Origin: Streptomyces finlayi
GTDB taxonomy: Bacteria > Actinomycetota > Actinomycetes > Streptomycetales > Streptomycetaceae
NCBI RefSeq assembly: GCF_014216315.1
Contig: NZ_CP045702.1
Location: 2,418,001-2,482,000 of the forward strand
Length of the DNA: 64,000 nt
Reading direction: 5' to 3'
This document shows positions 1-8,289 of the stretch, in pieces. Position numbers and translations under genes: made by a program. The notes beneath the pieces were generated by a model that worked only from the letters and a program-made list of their open reading frames with translations, did no database searches and was not told the origin of the DNA. Position 1 is the stretch's first letter. Each line of letters begins with the position of its first letter.

Positions 1-509
1 GCGGTGCCGAGGAGCGGGGAGTCTTCGGGGTGGTCGGTGCCGCAGCGGCAGACACCTTTGGTGGGCCGGTTGTGGACCGGACCGAAGGAGGGGGCGGTGA
101 GGGTGGCGAAGACCTTGGGGTGCGTGCGCACCGTGACCAGGGTCCCCTTGGCCACGTCGCCGGTGAGTCCGGCGCGGATGAGGTGGAAGGTGTCTCCGGC
201 ATAGGTCCAGGCGCAGGAGGGGCACCGGGAGGCCCGCCGGTTCCCGCACGCGACACGGAGGCGTCCGCCGGGTTCGCCCTGGGTGCTGTAGGAGTAGAGC
301 ACCTGCCCCGTCTTGGCGTGGCGGGTGGTGGTCATGCCTTCCAGGTGGATCGGGTCCGAACAGCCACCGGTACGGCGTACCTGCTCCTGCCACCGGTCGA
401 AGCCGGGGGCGTTGGCGACGCGTAAGAGGTCAGCCAGGGTCAGCGGGTCGGTGCCCACGATGGCGGCAGTACCGGCCACGGCCGAGGGGTCGACGGGGAA
501 GGAGGTCAC
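1..509 (-). CDS. RepSA-like replication initiator, partial
   Basis: The gene starts at a GTG (507-509) and runs off the left edge, so only about the first 169 residues are present. The visible part has a cysteine-rich block (CGNRRASRCPSCAW, then CRCG) followed by HPKVFATLTAPSFGPVH. This is the hallmark of the rolling-circle-type initiators of pSAM2-like Streptomyces integrative elements, which act on the excised circular form. The start overlaps the stop of the upstream gene by GTGA, so the two are probably translationally coupled. The element's excision and integration genes would lie left of the window. The family call is secure; whether the protein is intact cannot be judged. Confidence 0.85.
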   Translation of the reverse strand, partial: MTSFPVDPSAVAGTAAIVGTDPLTLADLLRVANAPGFDRWQEQVRRTGGCSDPIHLEGMTTTRHAKTGQVLYSYSTQGEPGGRLRVACGNRRASRCPSCAWTYAGDTFHLIRAGLTGDVAKGTLVTVRTHPKVFATLTAPSFGPVHNRPTKGVCRCGTDHPEDSPLLGT

Positions 510-733
510 TGGTCGTCCTCCTTCGGGTAGCCGTGCCCGATGGGCGGGTAGAGGCCGCGCACCTTGGCGTCTTCCTCGGCGTAGTGCGCGTCATCGACCA
601 CGGTGAAGAACCGGGTGTAGGGGCGGACGTCGTGGGCGTCGAGGAACATGCCGATGCGCTCGGCCCGCACTTCGTCGGCCAGCTCGGCCGCGTCGGGGCG
701 TTCACCGAACAGGGCGTCGTCGAAGATGCTCAC
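506..733 (-). CDS. small acidic hypothetical protein upstream of rep
   Basis: This encodes 75 residues, starts at GTG 733 and is coupled to both neighbours by GTGA overlaps. The sequence is acidic and soluble (FDDALFGERPDAAELADEV, then YTRFFTVVDDAHYAEEDAKV). It has no membrane segment and no cysteines. Small proteins like this sit directly before the initiator gene in actinomycete integrative elements. I recognise no function. Its operon position suggests a helper of replication or maintenance, which is inference only. Confidence 0.7.
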   Translation of the reverse strand: MSIFDDALFGERPDAAELADEVRAERIGMFLDAHDVRPYTRFFTVVDDAHYAEEDAKVRGLYPPIGHGYPKEDDQ

Positions 734-1062
734 GCGGCCACCGCCACGGAGTTGGAAACCTCGGCGGTCAGGCGCTCCATGTGGGCGAGGAGGCGGGCGC
801 GGGGCCGGGGGGTGATGGTGGCGTGCACGATGGAGCGGGCGGTGTGCTCCTCCAGCCCGGAACCGTTGCAGACCCAGCAGAACACCGACAGGCAGTCGTC
901 CTCACCGGCCCAGCCGGACCCGGCGCACTCCGAGCAGTCCGCCCAGGGGCGAGAAGTCAGGAAGTACAGGCACTCAGCCGGATCGGCGCACCGCGTCTCC
1001 TCGCACGCCGGGCAGGCCCGACCCAGCACCGAACGACGCACAACCACAGCAGAAGCAGGCAT
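730..1062 (-). CDS. cysteine-rich putative zinc-binding protein
   Basis: This encodes 110 residues and starts at ATG 1062, with GGGAG eight bases upstream. It has several cysteine pairs (CPAC, CSEC, CWVC) that look like zinc ribbons. Two of them carry a G-S-G following pattern (CAGSGWAG, CNGSG) similar to DnaJ-type zinc repeats. It is the first gene of the three-gene leftward operon with the rep gene and is divergent from the GntR gene. The function is unknown; protein or nucleic-acid binding in replication or transfer is a guess. Confidence 0.7.
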   Translation of the reverse strand: MPASAVVVRRSVLGRACPACEETRCADPAECLYFLTSRPWADCSECAGSGWAGEDDCLSVFCWVCNGSGLEEHTARSIVHATITPRPRARLLAHMERLTAEVSNSVAVAA

Positions 1063-1215
1063 GATGGAATCTCCCTGATTGGGACAGGGGGCGGCGCGCT
1101 TGCTTGGCGGTAGGAGCGCCGCTCCCTGGCTGTTCCTGGCATGACCAGGACTTTTCGCGGTTCTATGCGCGCTGGATTCGACAGTCTGCGATCGACCGAC
1201 TCACCGGCGAACACA

Positions 1216-1256
1216 TCCCTAGGGCACCCTAGGGAGTCAAGGGGTACGCTAGGGAT
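1216..1256. promoter_or_regulatory. CTAGGG-repeat operator/promoter region before gntR
   Basis: Three copies of CTAGGG occur at 1219-1224, 1229-1234 and 1249-1254, at unequal spacing, in the divergent gap between the rep operon and the GntR gene. A possible -10 (TACGCT, 1245-1250) overlaps the last spacing. Repeats placed like this are plausible binding sites for the GntR protein controlling itself and the divergent operon. That is inference from position and repetition. Confidence 0.45.
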
Positions 1257-2045
1257 GTCGCCAACCGAGACGAAGGAGCTGACGAAATATCCGATCAGGC
1301 AGGCAATCGAGCGCCGTATGCGCGGATTGCCGCCCACTACACGGAGCTGATCGCGTCCGGCAAGCTGGAGCCGGGGTCGCTTCTTCCCAGCATCAAAAAC
1401 CTGGCGCAGGAGTGGAAGGTCAGCACCGCGACCGCCGAAAAAGCCTTGCGCAAGCTTCGTACTGAGGGGCTCGTGAGAGGGATTCACGGGATCGGGACAG
1501 AAGTTCTGGACCACCCAGCCCCGATGTCCTCGGGAGCACAGCGGCAGGACCGAGGACGCCACAGCGGGTCGAGTTGGGGATCCGGCGAACGTTCCGACTC
1601 TCACCAGGCCACCATGGTGTCGGCTCCCGCAGATGTGGCGCGAGTATTGGACATTGAACCCGGCTCGGATGTGATCAGACGACGCCGCGTGTATCGCGAC
1701 AGGCACGGGATCGTCGCGCACTCCACATCGTGGATCCCTGCCCGGTACGCGGAGCTGATCCCGGAGTTGGTGGAGAGCGAACGCCTGACCGGGGGAACGT
1801 CGCTACAGCTCATCGCTAAGGCCACCGGCCGACCGATCACCCACCGGATCGACACTGCGTCAGCACGTCAACTGACTCCCGGGGATGCGGAACTCTTGGA
1901 GCTGGACTCCACCAATCCGCCGGCGGAACCGGTGGTCGTAATGACTGCGAAATTCGTCGACAGCGAGAGCAACGTTGTGGAATACGGTGTTGACCTCGGA
2001 GGGCCTGGCCGTACGTGGCGCACGGAGTCGGAAGTCACCCAGTGA
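1257..2045 (+). CDS. GntR-family transcriptional regulator with UTRA domain
   Basis: The frame encodes a typical GntR winged helix (APYARIAAHYTELIASGKL, then LLPSIKNLAQEWKVSTATAE) followed by a UTRA-type effector domain (SDVIRRRRVYRDRHGIVAHS, LIPELVESERLTGGTS). Such regulators control replication and transfer genes of Streptomyces integrative elements. Oddly, the complete N-terminus has no ATG, GTG or TTG in frame after the stop at 1230. The reading frame begins near a GTC at 1257, while a nearby ATG (1255) is in another frame. The first usable in-frame start is TTG 1446, which would remove the DNA-binding helix. A one-base indel or a non-canonical start is likely. The stop overlaps the next gene by one base. 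Confidence 0.75.
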   Translation, partial: VANRDEGADEISDQAGNRAPYARIAAHYTELIASGKLEPGSLLPSIKNLAQEWKVSTATAEKALRKLRTEGLVRGIHGIGTEVLDHPAPMSSGAQRQDRGRHSGSSWGSGERSDSHQATMVSAPADVARVLDIEPGSDVIRRRRVYRDRHGIVAHSTSWIPARYAELIPELVESERLTGGTSLQLIAKATGRPITHRIDTASARQLTPGDAELLELDSTNPPAEPVVVMTAKFVDSESNVVEYGVDLGGPGRTWRTESEVTQ

Positions 2046-2593
2046 TGACCGATGTCAGCGCGCCCCGACCGTTCTGCGTCCTCATGGCAGGACTGCCAGG
2101 CTCAGGCAAGACCACGCTCTCACGTGCACTTAAAGCCCGCGGCTTCGTCAGGCTTTGCCCGGATGAAGAGATGTTCCGGCGACATGGCGTCTACGGGGTG
2201 GACTTCCCCCGAGGGGTCTTTCCTGTCCTCGAACGCCCGATCCTAGAAGAGATCTCCAAGGAGCTGCGAGAGCAACTCAGTTCTGGGCGGGACGTGGTCG
2301 TGGACCACGGCTTCTGGACTCCCGAAGACCGTGATCGTTGGCATTCGATCGCTACCAACGCTGGCGCGATCACAGTACTGGTCTACCTCGAAGCGGACCA
2401 CGAAGAACTCTGGTCCCGCGTGAACAAGCGGAATGCCCAGCATGAGGCCGACCCCAATTCGATCTACTTCGCCGAGAGCGACTTGCTCCGCTACCGAGCC
2501 CGCTTCATACCTCCGCAGCCGAACGAGCCGTACATTGTCTATAACGGCGACCTCGGGCCGATCCTCAAGGCACTGGAAGCAGAGCGCGAGTAG
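2045..2593 (+). CDS. P-loop kinase/ATPase, zeta-toxin-like fold
   Basis: This encodes 182 residues, with ATG 2045 overlapping the GntR stop (TGATG). Walker A GLPGSGKT lies at residues 16-23, followed by FVRLCPDEEMF and, further on, VVVDHGFWTPEDRDRW, a pattern typical of small nucleotide or sugar kinases and zeta-toxin-like phosphotransferases. No antitoxin is adjacent. The neighbours suggest it is expressed with the GntR regulator from the integrative element. The substrate is unknown. A role in toxicity or metabolism of the element cannot be decided from sequence. Confidence 0.75.
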   Translation: MTDVSAPRPFCVLMAGLPGSGKTTLSRALKARGFVRLCPDEEMFRRHGVYGVDFPRGVFPVLERPILEEISKELREQLSSGRDVVVDHGFWTPEDRDRWHSIATNAGAITVLVYLEADHEELWSRVNKRNAQHEADPNSIYFAESDLLRYRARFIPPQPNEPYIVYNGDLGPILKALEAERE

Positions 2594-2894
2594 CCCATCG
2601 GTAGCACCTGGCGTTTGACCAACCCAGTTACAGGTTTCTCTACCTCATCAAGGCACCCGGCTGCGCTCCGCTCCGCCGGGCGCGCTTCCCGGCTCTGGCT
2701 GCGCCCGCGCTCCTGCCTCCGGCCCGCTCGGCGCTGCCGCCGCCGACGCGCGCCCGCAGCGGATAGGCCCGTAGGGCATGAGACGAGAACCAAGCCCGCG
2801 GCTTCAAGATGATGCCTCCGGCGGGGGCGCTACGGCACCGGGATGGCGATGGCGCCGTTCGCGAGTGCCGGCCGGAGCGGGGCGAGCGTCGTGG
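2594..2894. other. non-coding GC-rich gap after the kinase gene
   Basis: There is no convincing gene here. Positions 2650-2770 are a GC-rich patch with repeated CGCTCCGC and CGGCGC words, similar in style to the patch at 14980-15060 on the far side of the transposon. Open frames in it are arginine/alanine-rich and look like non-coding translations. Confidence 0.5.
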
Positions 2895-3046
2895 GGCTCC
2901 CATCCCGACCACCTTCGACCCAGGCAGAGCCGAGCAGTCGCGACCCAGGGCGTCAAGGTCGTTCGTACAGTGGCGCGCTCCACCTTGACGCCCTGAACCA
3001 CGCCCGCTCCACGGTGTGTGGGTCGAAGGCGGACGGGATGGGAGCC
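2895..3046. repeat. nested inverted repeats, 28-bp outer and 14-bp inner arms
   Basis: The outer arms are 2895-2922 (GGCTCCCATCCCG start) and 3019-3046 (its near-complement, about 25 of 28 matching). The inner arms are 2946-2959 (CAGGGCGTCAAGGT) and 2982-2995 (perfect complement). The whole can fold into a long two-stage hairpin without a T-tract. It lies in the integrative-element remnant. It could be a transfer or replication site or a structured RNA; nothing in the sequence decides which. Confidence 0.7.
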
Positions 3047-3067
3047 GGGGTGAGTGGTGGGTTTGGG

Positions 3068-3160
3068 CTAGTGTCCTGCGCCTGAAGTTCCTAGGCAGTT
3101 CCGGCTGAGCTGTGAACGGTCACCGTGCCTGGCTGGCGTCCGGAACCCGGTCATCGAGGG
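3068..3160 (+). repeat. 93-bp inverted-repeat copy, left
   Basis: This begins with CTAGTGTCCTGCGC and is repeated in inverted orientation at 4266-4358 with only two mismatches (91 of 93). It looks like one end of an insertion sequence. Beyond 3160 the similarity stops, and a short reading frame ending at about 3292 (ITALAQAILALHLNASS) may be a remnant of a lost coding sequence. Confidence 0.75.
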
Positions 3161-3393
3161 CGCGTCGAAGACACCACCGGTCGCTGTTCTGGGCGGCAAC
3201 CTGAGCCACCTGTCGGGCGACGGCAGCACGATCCGCATCACCGCACTCGCGCAAGCCATCCTCGCCCTCCACCTCAATGCCTCAAGCTGAGGTTGGCAAA
3301 GGCTCATTTTCGCCGTTCACCCTTCTGGCTCACCTACGGGTGCCCCGAATCCGATCTCTTCTTATCGTGAGGACAGAGCTGAGGAGGTCTGAC

Positions 3394-3993
3394 GTGGATC
3401 GTCGGGGCAGGACGAAGGCAGCAAAAGAAAGGCGCTCAGCGCCATTCATTCCACCGACGTGGTCCAAGCCAACCCCATTGGGATATGGCTCAGCAATGAA
3501 TTCTGCAACCTACGTTGCCGCGCCGCTGCTCGCCGGCTTCAGCGTAGCCTCTATCGGCTTGATCCTCACATCTCAAGAGAGCTTCCGTTGGCCAGGTGTA
3601 ACGCTCCTCCTTCTGACCCTATCCGCGATCCTTCTGGTCACCAGCGTTCAGTTCGGGATCACCTATCAGAAGTACTACTACTCGCTGGCCGACGTGCAAT
3701 CTTGGTGGACGGATGAGGAGATCGAGTCCAACGAGAAAGTGATTGCCAGAGAGCAGGCAGACGACTTCGCCGAGTGGCGGAAGGCGGCATGGGGTGCAAT
3801 GGCTTGCTACAACATGGGTATCACCTTGCTCGCGGCATCCTTGGCAACCTCCCTCGCACCCCTCCCAGGCGATGACTCCGCACTCGAAAGCCTCAAATGG
3901 ACCTGCGTGGCAATCTTGGGGCAGGCATCCCTGATTGCGGTAATTTTTGGGGTGAGTACGGCCTACAAAATCCATAGGGTCATCAGGGAGTGA
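3394..3993 (+). CDS. four-helix membrane protein of unknown function
   Basis: This encodes 199 residues from GTG 3394, seven bases after GAGGAGG. Two hydrophobic helices lie near residues 39-85 (YVAAPLLAGFSVASIGLIL and TLLLLTLSAILLVTSVQFG), then a charged loop (WWTDEEIESNEKVIAREQ), then two more helices (MGITLLAASLATSLAP and CVAILGQASLIAVIFG). It has no signal peptide and no recognised enzyme motif. It lies alone between the two inverted 93-bp repeats and is less GC-rich than the chromosome, which points to recent transfer. Small multi-helix membrane proteins in such places are sometimes effectors of defence systems, but there is no partner gene here to support that. Confidence 0.7.
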   Translation: MDRRGRTKAAKERRSAPFIPPTWSKPTPLGYGSAMNSATYVAAPLLAGFSVASIGLILTSQESFRWPGVTLLLLTLSAILLVTSVQFGITYQKYYYSLADVQSWWTDEEIESNEKVIAREQADDFAEWRKAAWGAMACYNMGITLLAASLATSLAPLPGDDSALESLKWTCVAILGQASLIAVIFGVSTAYKIHRVIRE

Positions 3994-4226
3994 AATCGCA
4001 GCGAGTCGCACGTCAAGAAGCGCTAAACCGAAAGGTTCACCATGGGCCCCTGCGTATGCTGCCGCATGATGAGGTACCACCTTGAAAGGTGTCCACTCGA
4101 AGAAATGACTATGGGGCAAGCGCGACGCGTAAATCCGCCTCCAAAGCCATGCCGCGACCGCAAGTCAGCCAAGCGGACGCGCCGCCGAGGCGCGAGCGAA
4201 GGGTAGGCACGCAGCCCCCTATCGAC
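3994..4226. other. intergenic stretch, no gene seen
   Basis: No frame with a ribosome site or plausible composition was found between the membrane-protein gene and the CTAG element. Composition is mixed and less GC-rich than the chromosome. Confidence 0.4.
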
Positions 4227-4358
4227 CTAGTGTCCTGCGCAGTAATCCGTTGGTAGATCCGCGTACCCTCGATGACCGGGTTCCGGACGCCAGCCAGGCA
4301 CGGTGACCGTTCACAGCTCAGCCGGAACTACCTAGGAACTTCCGGCGCAGGACACTAG
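4227..4358. mobile_element. 132-bp MITE-like element with CTAG-ended inverted repeats
   Basis: It starts CTAGTGTCCTGCGC (4227-4240) and ends with the exact complement (4345-4358). It carries no gene. Its right 93 bp (4266-4358) is the inverted partner of 3068-3160. This is what an internally deleted insertion sequence carrying both ends would look like. The TA/CTAG at the edges fits families that target TA or CTAG (IS630 or IS5-like), but the parent element is not identified. Confidence 0.65.
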
Positions 4359-4753
4359 TGGGAGTCCCTGTCGAATCGAAGCGCCTTAAGCACGCTGGGG
4401 ACGTCATCCTGATGACACTTGGACAGGGCCCTCATTCCCAGGATCAGACGGCTCAGTTCACGTCCGAAGGGAGTACACCGACGCGCGAACACGCCGACTG
4501 CAAAGATCAGAGCAATCAAGAGCGCCAGGGACACAGTGAGCCTCCGAGCAACCCAATAGGGCTACTTCAATGAGATCACCGGTCAACAGAGGATGCTCTT
4601 GTACAGCCGCAGTGGCGTACTCCCGAAGCTGGGCGCACCGGATGAAGGAGCCTTCACAGTAAGGCCATCTGAAACCTGGCCGCAAGCACATACAGCAGCG
4701 GAGCCCAGCAAACCCGGCGCCCGTGAAGGGCTATCCCCATTCGTTCGCACCCT
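4359..4753. other. flanking accessory DNA left of the transposon, no gene seen
   Basis: No convincing gene was found; short frames have poor codon bias and no ribosome site. Removing the transposon and one ACCCT copy would join this stretch to 14733 onward, so the two flanks were one sequence before insertion. Confidence 0.5.
4749..4753. repeat. target-site duplication ACCCT, left
   Basis: This 5-bp direct repeat flanks the transposon; the second copy is at 14728-14732. Length and position match Tn3-family insertion. Confidence 0.9.
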
Positions 4754-4802
4754 GGGGTGTGACCGAGATACGCGCCAAAGGGGCAACGGGATGATCTTGA
4801 AG
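4754..4802 (+). repeat. left terminal inverted repeat of the Tn3-family element
   Basis: It is 49 bp, starts GGGGTGTGACCGAGATACGC and is identical to the complement of 14679-14727. It is longer than the classic 38-bp Tn3 ends. Transposase binds here. Confidence 0.95.
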
Positions 4803-4886
4803 TCCTGAGCACTCTCTGCCCGTCACCCATTCGGCTCAGTGTCGTTGGTGGTGATGTTGAGCGTCGTCTGGGGCCTGGGGTGGGTT

Positions 4887-7800
4887 GTGACATCGATTGA
4901 ACGGACCGCGTATCCGCGGTTCAAGCGGCTCATCACCGCGCATGAGCTGCATCTGTTCTTCTCTCCGAGCCGCGATGAGCTGGAGTGGGCGGCCGATGCC
5001 ACGGACTGCGATGAGCATCTGCTGGCCCTGCTGCTGATGCTGAAGTCGTACCGGCGTATGGGGTGTTTCCCGGCGCTGGAGGACGTCCCGGTGATGGTGG
5101 TGGACTTTGTGCGGCGGGCGGTGGAGCTGCCGGAGGGCACGCTGCCGGTGTACCGGGCGGAGCGGACGGCCAAGCATCACCGGGGCCTGGTCCGCAAGCA
5201 GGCCGGCGTGACGTATGACCAGACCAAGGCCCGGGGAATCGTCGAGCAGTCGATCCGCAGGGAGGCCGCGGCGAAGAACCGCCCGGCGGATCTGATCAAC
5301 ATCGCGCTGGAGAAGGTGGTGGAGGCCGGGCTGGAGCTGCCGGGGTTCTCGACCTTCGACAAGCTGGCGTCGAAGATCCGCACCGAGGTGAACGCTTCGA
5401 TCTGCGTGGGTATCCACGACCGCATGAGCGCTGCTCAGCGGGCGGGGCTCATGCGGTTGCTGGAGGAGCGCGACAGCGACGGGACGACGCTGTTCAACCG
5501 GCTGAAGAAGCCCGCCAAGGGCCCGACCTGGTCGCACTTCAAGAACCTGACCAAGCGTCTGGAATGGCTGGACGAGCTCGGCGACACCGACGTGTGGATG
5601 AACGGAGTCGCCGCAGGGAAGGTCACCGATTTTGCCGGGGAGGCGGACGCGGCGGATGCCTCGGAGCTGCGGGACTTCGTCCCCGTCAAGCGCATCGCGC
5701 TGGTCGCGGCCCTGACGCACAAGGCGCGGATGCGGGTGCGGGACGACCTGGCGACGATGTTCTGCAAGCGCGTGGCGACGAAGATCAAGAAGGCCAAGGC
5801 GGAGCTGGAGGAGATCCGGCTCGCCGAGCGGGAGATCGTCGAGTCGCTGATCGGGAACTACCGCACGGTGCTCAAGCACATCGACGCGGGCGGCCCGGCC
5901 CAGGAGGCGCTCACGAAGGCCGCGGCCATGACCGCCGAGGCCCGCCAGGCCCTGGAGGGCCTGGATGAGGAGGCGTCGGTGGATGAGGTCGCGACGCGGC
6001 TGGAGGGCAGGGTCTCCCCGGCGGTCCTCGCCCTGGTGAAGGCCCAGGTGGTGCAGGCCGGCGGATTCGGCGCGGTCACCCGCGCGGTGGAGGGCTTCGG
6101 CGGGTTCGCGAAGCAGTACGAGCAGATCGAGAAGGTCTCCGCCCATCACGGCAACTTCTGGGAAGTGCTGCTGTACGGGCAGATCGGCCGGGACCGGGCG
6201 GTGATGTTCGACCTGGCCGACAACGACAAGCTGAAGTTCACCGCGACCAGCGAGGACAGCCGGGTACTGGACGCCCTCGCGCACGCCCAGCGGCACCAGG
6301 CGGCCCGCGGCGACTACATCACCGCCTTCAACGAGGAGGGCAAGGAGGTCGACATCTCCTTCGCCACCCAGAACTGGCGCAAGGCCGTGGTCGACAAGAC
6401 CCGGACCGGTCAGTTCGTCCGCAAGCACTTCGAGGCGATGGTCTTCACCGCGCTCGCCGAGGAACTGCGCACCGGCGACGTCGCGGTGGTCGGCTCGGAG
6501 GAGTACGCCGACTGGTCCGAGCAGCTGCTGGCCTGGGAGGCCGTCCAGGAGACGCTGGGGTCCTACCTGGTGGAGGTCGGACTCGCCGAGGCGGGCGAGA
6601 GTGCCGGGTTTGACGCGACGTTCTTCCGCAGGCAGCTGGAGGACAAGCTGCGAGGCGCCGCCGCTGCGGCGGATGCCGGGTACCCGGAGAACGACGGCCT
6701 GGTCATCGATCCGGAGACGGGCATTCCGTCGTTGAAGGCGTTCCGGGCGGACGGTCAGCGGCCCTCGGCGAAGCGGCTGGAGCAGGAGATCAAGGCGAGG
6801 ATGCCGGAGCGTTCCCTGATGGGGATCGTGGCCCGGACCGCGTACTGGGTGGAGTGGTGGCGCCGTTTCGGCCCGCCGTCCGGCAACGAGCCCAAGCTCA
6901 CCGACCCCTTGGGCCGCTACGTGATCGTCACGTTCGTCAAGGGCACCAACATGGGCCCGTACGAGGCCGCCCGGCACATCCCCGGCGTGAGCGGGCACGA
7001 GCTGTCCTACGTCGCCAACAAGCACTTCTCGATCGTGCTGCTGAACGAGGCGATCGCCGACCTGGTGAACGCGCACGCCCGCCTCGACATCTCCCAGGCG
7101 TGGGGCGACGGGACCGCCGTCGCGGCGGACGGCACCCACATGGACACGTACCTCGACAACCTGCTCTCCGAGACGAGCGTCCGGTACGGCAAGCCCGGCG
7201 GGATCGCCTACCACCACGTCTCGGACACCTACATCGCGTTGTTCACGCACTTCATCCCGTGCGGTGTGTGGGAGGCCGTCTACATCATCGAGGGCCTGCT
7301 GAAGAACACCTCCGAGGTGCAGCCGACCACCGTGCACGCGGATACCCAAGGCCAGAGCTTCCCTGTCTTTGCGCTCGCCCACCTGCTGGGCTTCGACCTG
7401 ATGCCCAGGATCAGGAACTGGAAGGAACTGACCTTCTACCGGCCCTCCAAGACCACGGAGTACGTGCACATCGACGCCCTGTTCGGTGAGCCGGGCAAGC
7501 ACGTCATCGACTGGGGCCTGATCGAGTCCCAGTTCCGCCACCTGATGCGCGTGGCCGTCTCCGTACGTGAGGGCACTATCTCCTCCTCCACACTGCTCAA
7601 GCGCCTGCGGTCGGGGTCGCGGAAGAACGCCACCTACGCCGCCTTCCGCGAGGTCGGCCGCGTGATCCGCACCGTCCAGCTCCTGCGCTACCTCTCGGAC
7701 GCGCCGCTGCGCCGGCGGGTGACCGCGGCGACCAACAAGGTCGAGTCGTTCAACCGGTTCTCCCAGTGGATCGGCTTCGGCAACCGCGGTGTCATCGCCG

Positions 7801-8108
7801 ACAACGACCCCATCGAGCAGGAGAAGGCGATGAAGTTCAACGCGCTGCTCACGAACGCGGTGATCTTCCATAACGCCCTGGATATCGCGGAGATCGTGCG
7901 GCAGCTGCTGGAAGAGGGATGGGAGATCGACCCGGAGGACCTGGCGCACATCTCGCCGTACCTGACCGAGCACGTCAACCGGTTCGGCGAGTACTCCACT
8001 CACGAGCTCGGCATTCAGCCCGCCGCGTACGACCCGAAACTCGACGTCGACTTCACCCCGCTGCGCGAGCAGGATCTGCCCGCTGCTGGCCTTGGTCAGG
8101 CCGCCTGA
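4887..8108 (+). CDS. tnpA: Tn3-family DDE transposase
   Basis: From GTG 4887 the protein has 1073 residues, near the usual 950-1050 of the family. The N-terminus (TSIERTAYPRFKRLITAHEL) is the DUF4158-type DNA-binding region that recognises the terminal repeats. The C-terminal half is the catalytic domain. I place the DDE triad at D748 (in AVAADGTHM), D819 (in HADTQGQS) and E953 (in NKVESFNRF). It catalyses replicative transposition by cointegrate formation, and the cointegrate is then resolved by the tyrosine recombinase at the other end. Earlier in-frame GTG codons (such as 4839) exist, but the homologous sequence begins at TSIER. No ribosome site is clear. The gene is full-length without frameshift. 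Confidence 0.93.
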   Translation: MTSIERTAYPRFKRLITAHELHLFFSPSRDELEWAADATDCDEHLLALLLMLKSYRRMGCFPALEDVPVMVVDFVRRAVELPEGTLPVYRAERTAKHHRGLVRKQAGVTYDQTKARGIVEQSIRREAAAKNRPADLINIALEKVVEAGLELPGFSTFDKLASKIRTEVNASICVGIHDRMSAAQRAGLMRLLEERDSDGTTLFNRLKKPAKGPTWSHFKNLTKRLEWLDELGDTDVWMNGVAAGKVTDFAGEADAADASELRDFVPVKRIALVAALTHKARMRVRDDLATMFCKRVATKIKKAKAELEEIRLAEREIVESLIGNYRTVLKHIDAGGPAQEALTKAAAMTAEARQALEGLDEEASVDEVATRLEGRVSPAVLALVKAQVVQAGGFGAVTRAVEGFGGFAKQYEQIEKVSAHHGNFWEVLLYGQIGRDRAVMFDLADNDKLKFTATSEDSRVLDALAHAQRHQAARGDYITAFNEEGKEVDISFATQNWRKAVVDKTRTGQFVRKHFEAMVFTALAEELRTGDVAVVGSEEYADWSEQLLAWEAVQETLGSYLVEVGLAEAGESAGFDATFFRRQLEDKLRGAAAAADAGYPENDGLVIDPETGIPSLKAFRADGQRPSAKRLEQEIKARMPERSLMGIVARTAYWVEWWRRFGPPSGNEPKLTDPLGRYVIVTFVKGTNMGPYEAARHIPGVSGHELSYVANKHFSIVLLNEAIADLVNAHARLDISQAWGDGTAVAADGTHMDTYLDNLLSETSVRYGKPGGIAYHHVSDTYIALFTHFIPCGVWEAVYIIEGLLKNTSEVQPTTVHADTQGQSFPVFALAHLLGFDLMPRIRNWKELTFYRPSKTTEYVHIDALFGEPGKHVIDWGLIESQFRHLMRVAVSVREGTISSSTLLKRLRSGSRKNATYAAFREVGRVIRTVQLLRYLSDAPLRRRVTAATNKVESFNRFSQWIGFGNRGVIADNDPIEQEKAMKFNALLTNAVIFHNALDIAEIVRQLLEEGWEIDPEDLAHISPYLTEHVNRFGEYSTHELGIQPAAYDPKLDVDFTPLREQDLPAAGLGQAA

Positions 8109-8289
8109 ACGTCTGTCCCAGGAGCTCCTCCTCGTGTGCGCCGGCCCTACGGCCGAAGCGGCGCCCGAAGTCATTCCATGGCTTCGGGAACTGATCCAGC
8201 GCGCTGTACAGACCCGGGTTCGGCTCTCGTTCGGGGTGTGGCCGGTCGATTCCTGGCAGACTGAACGCTTGGTTCGGGAGGGGGCTTGG

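Noticed and set aside
3125..3370. 81-residue frame inside the left 93-bp repeat
   Set aside because: Pro/Arg/His-rich translation typical of non-coding high-GC DNA; only the short end of another frame looks like a coding remnant.
8092..8289. longer N-terminus of the caspase-NLR from TTG 8092
   Set aside because: The added 66 residues do not resemble the family, and GTG 8290 has a proper ribosome site just before the caspase start motif.
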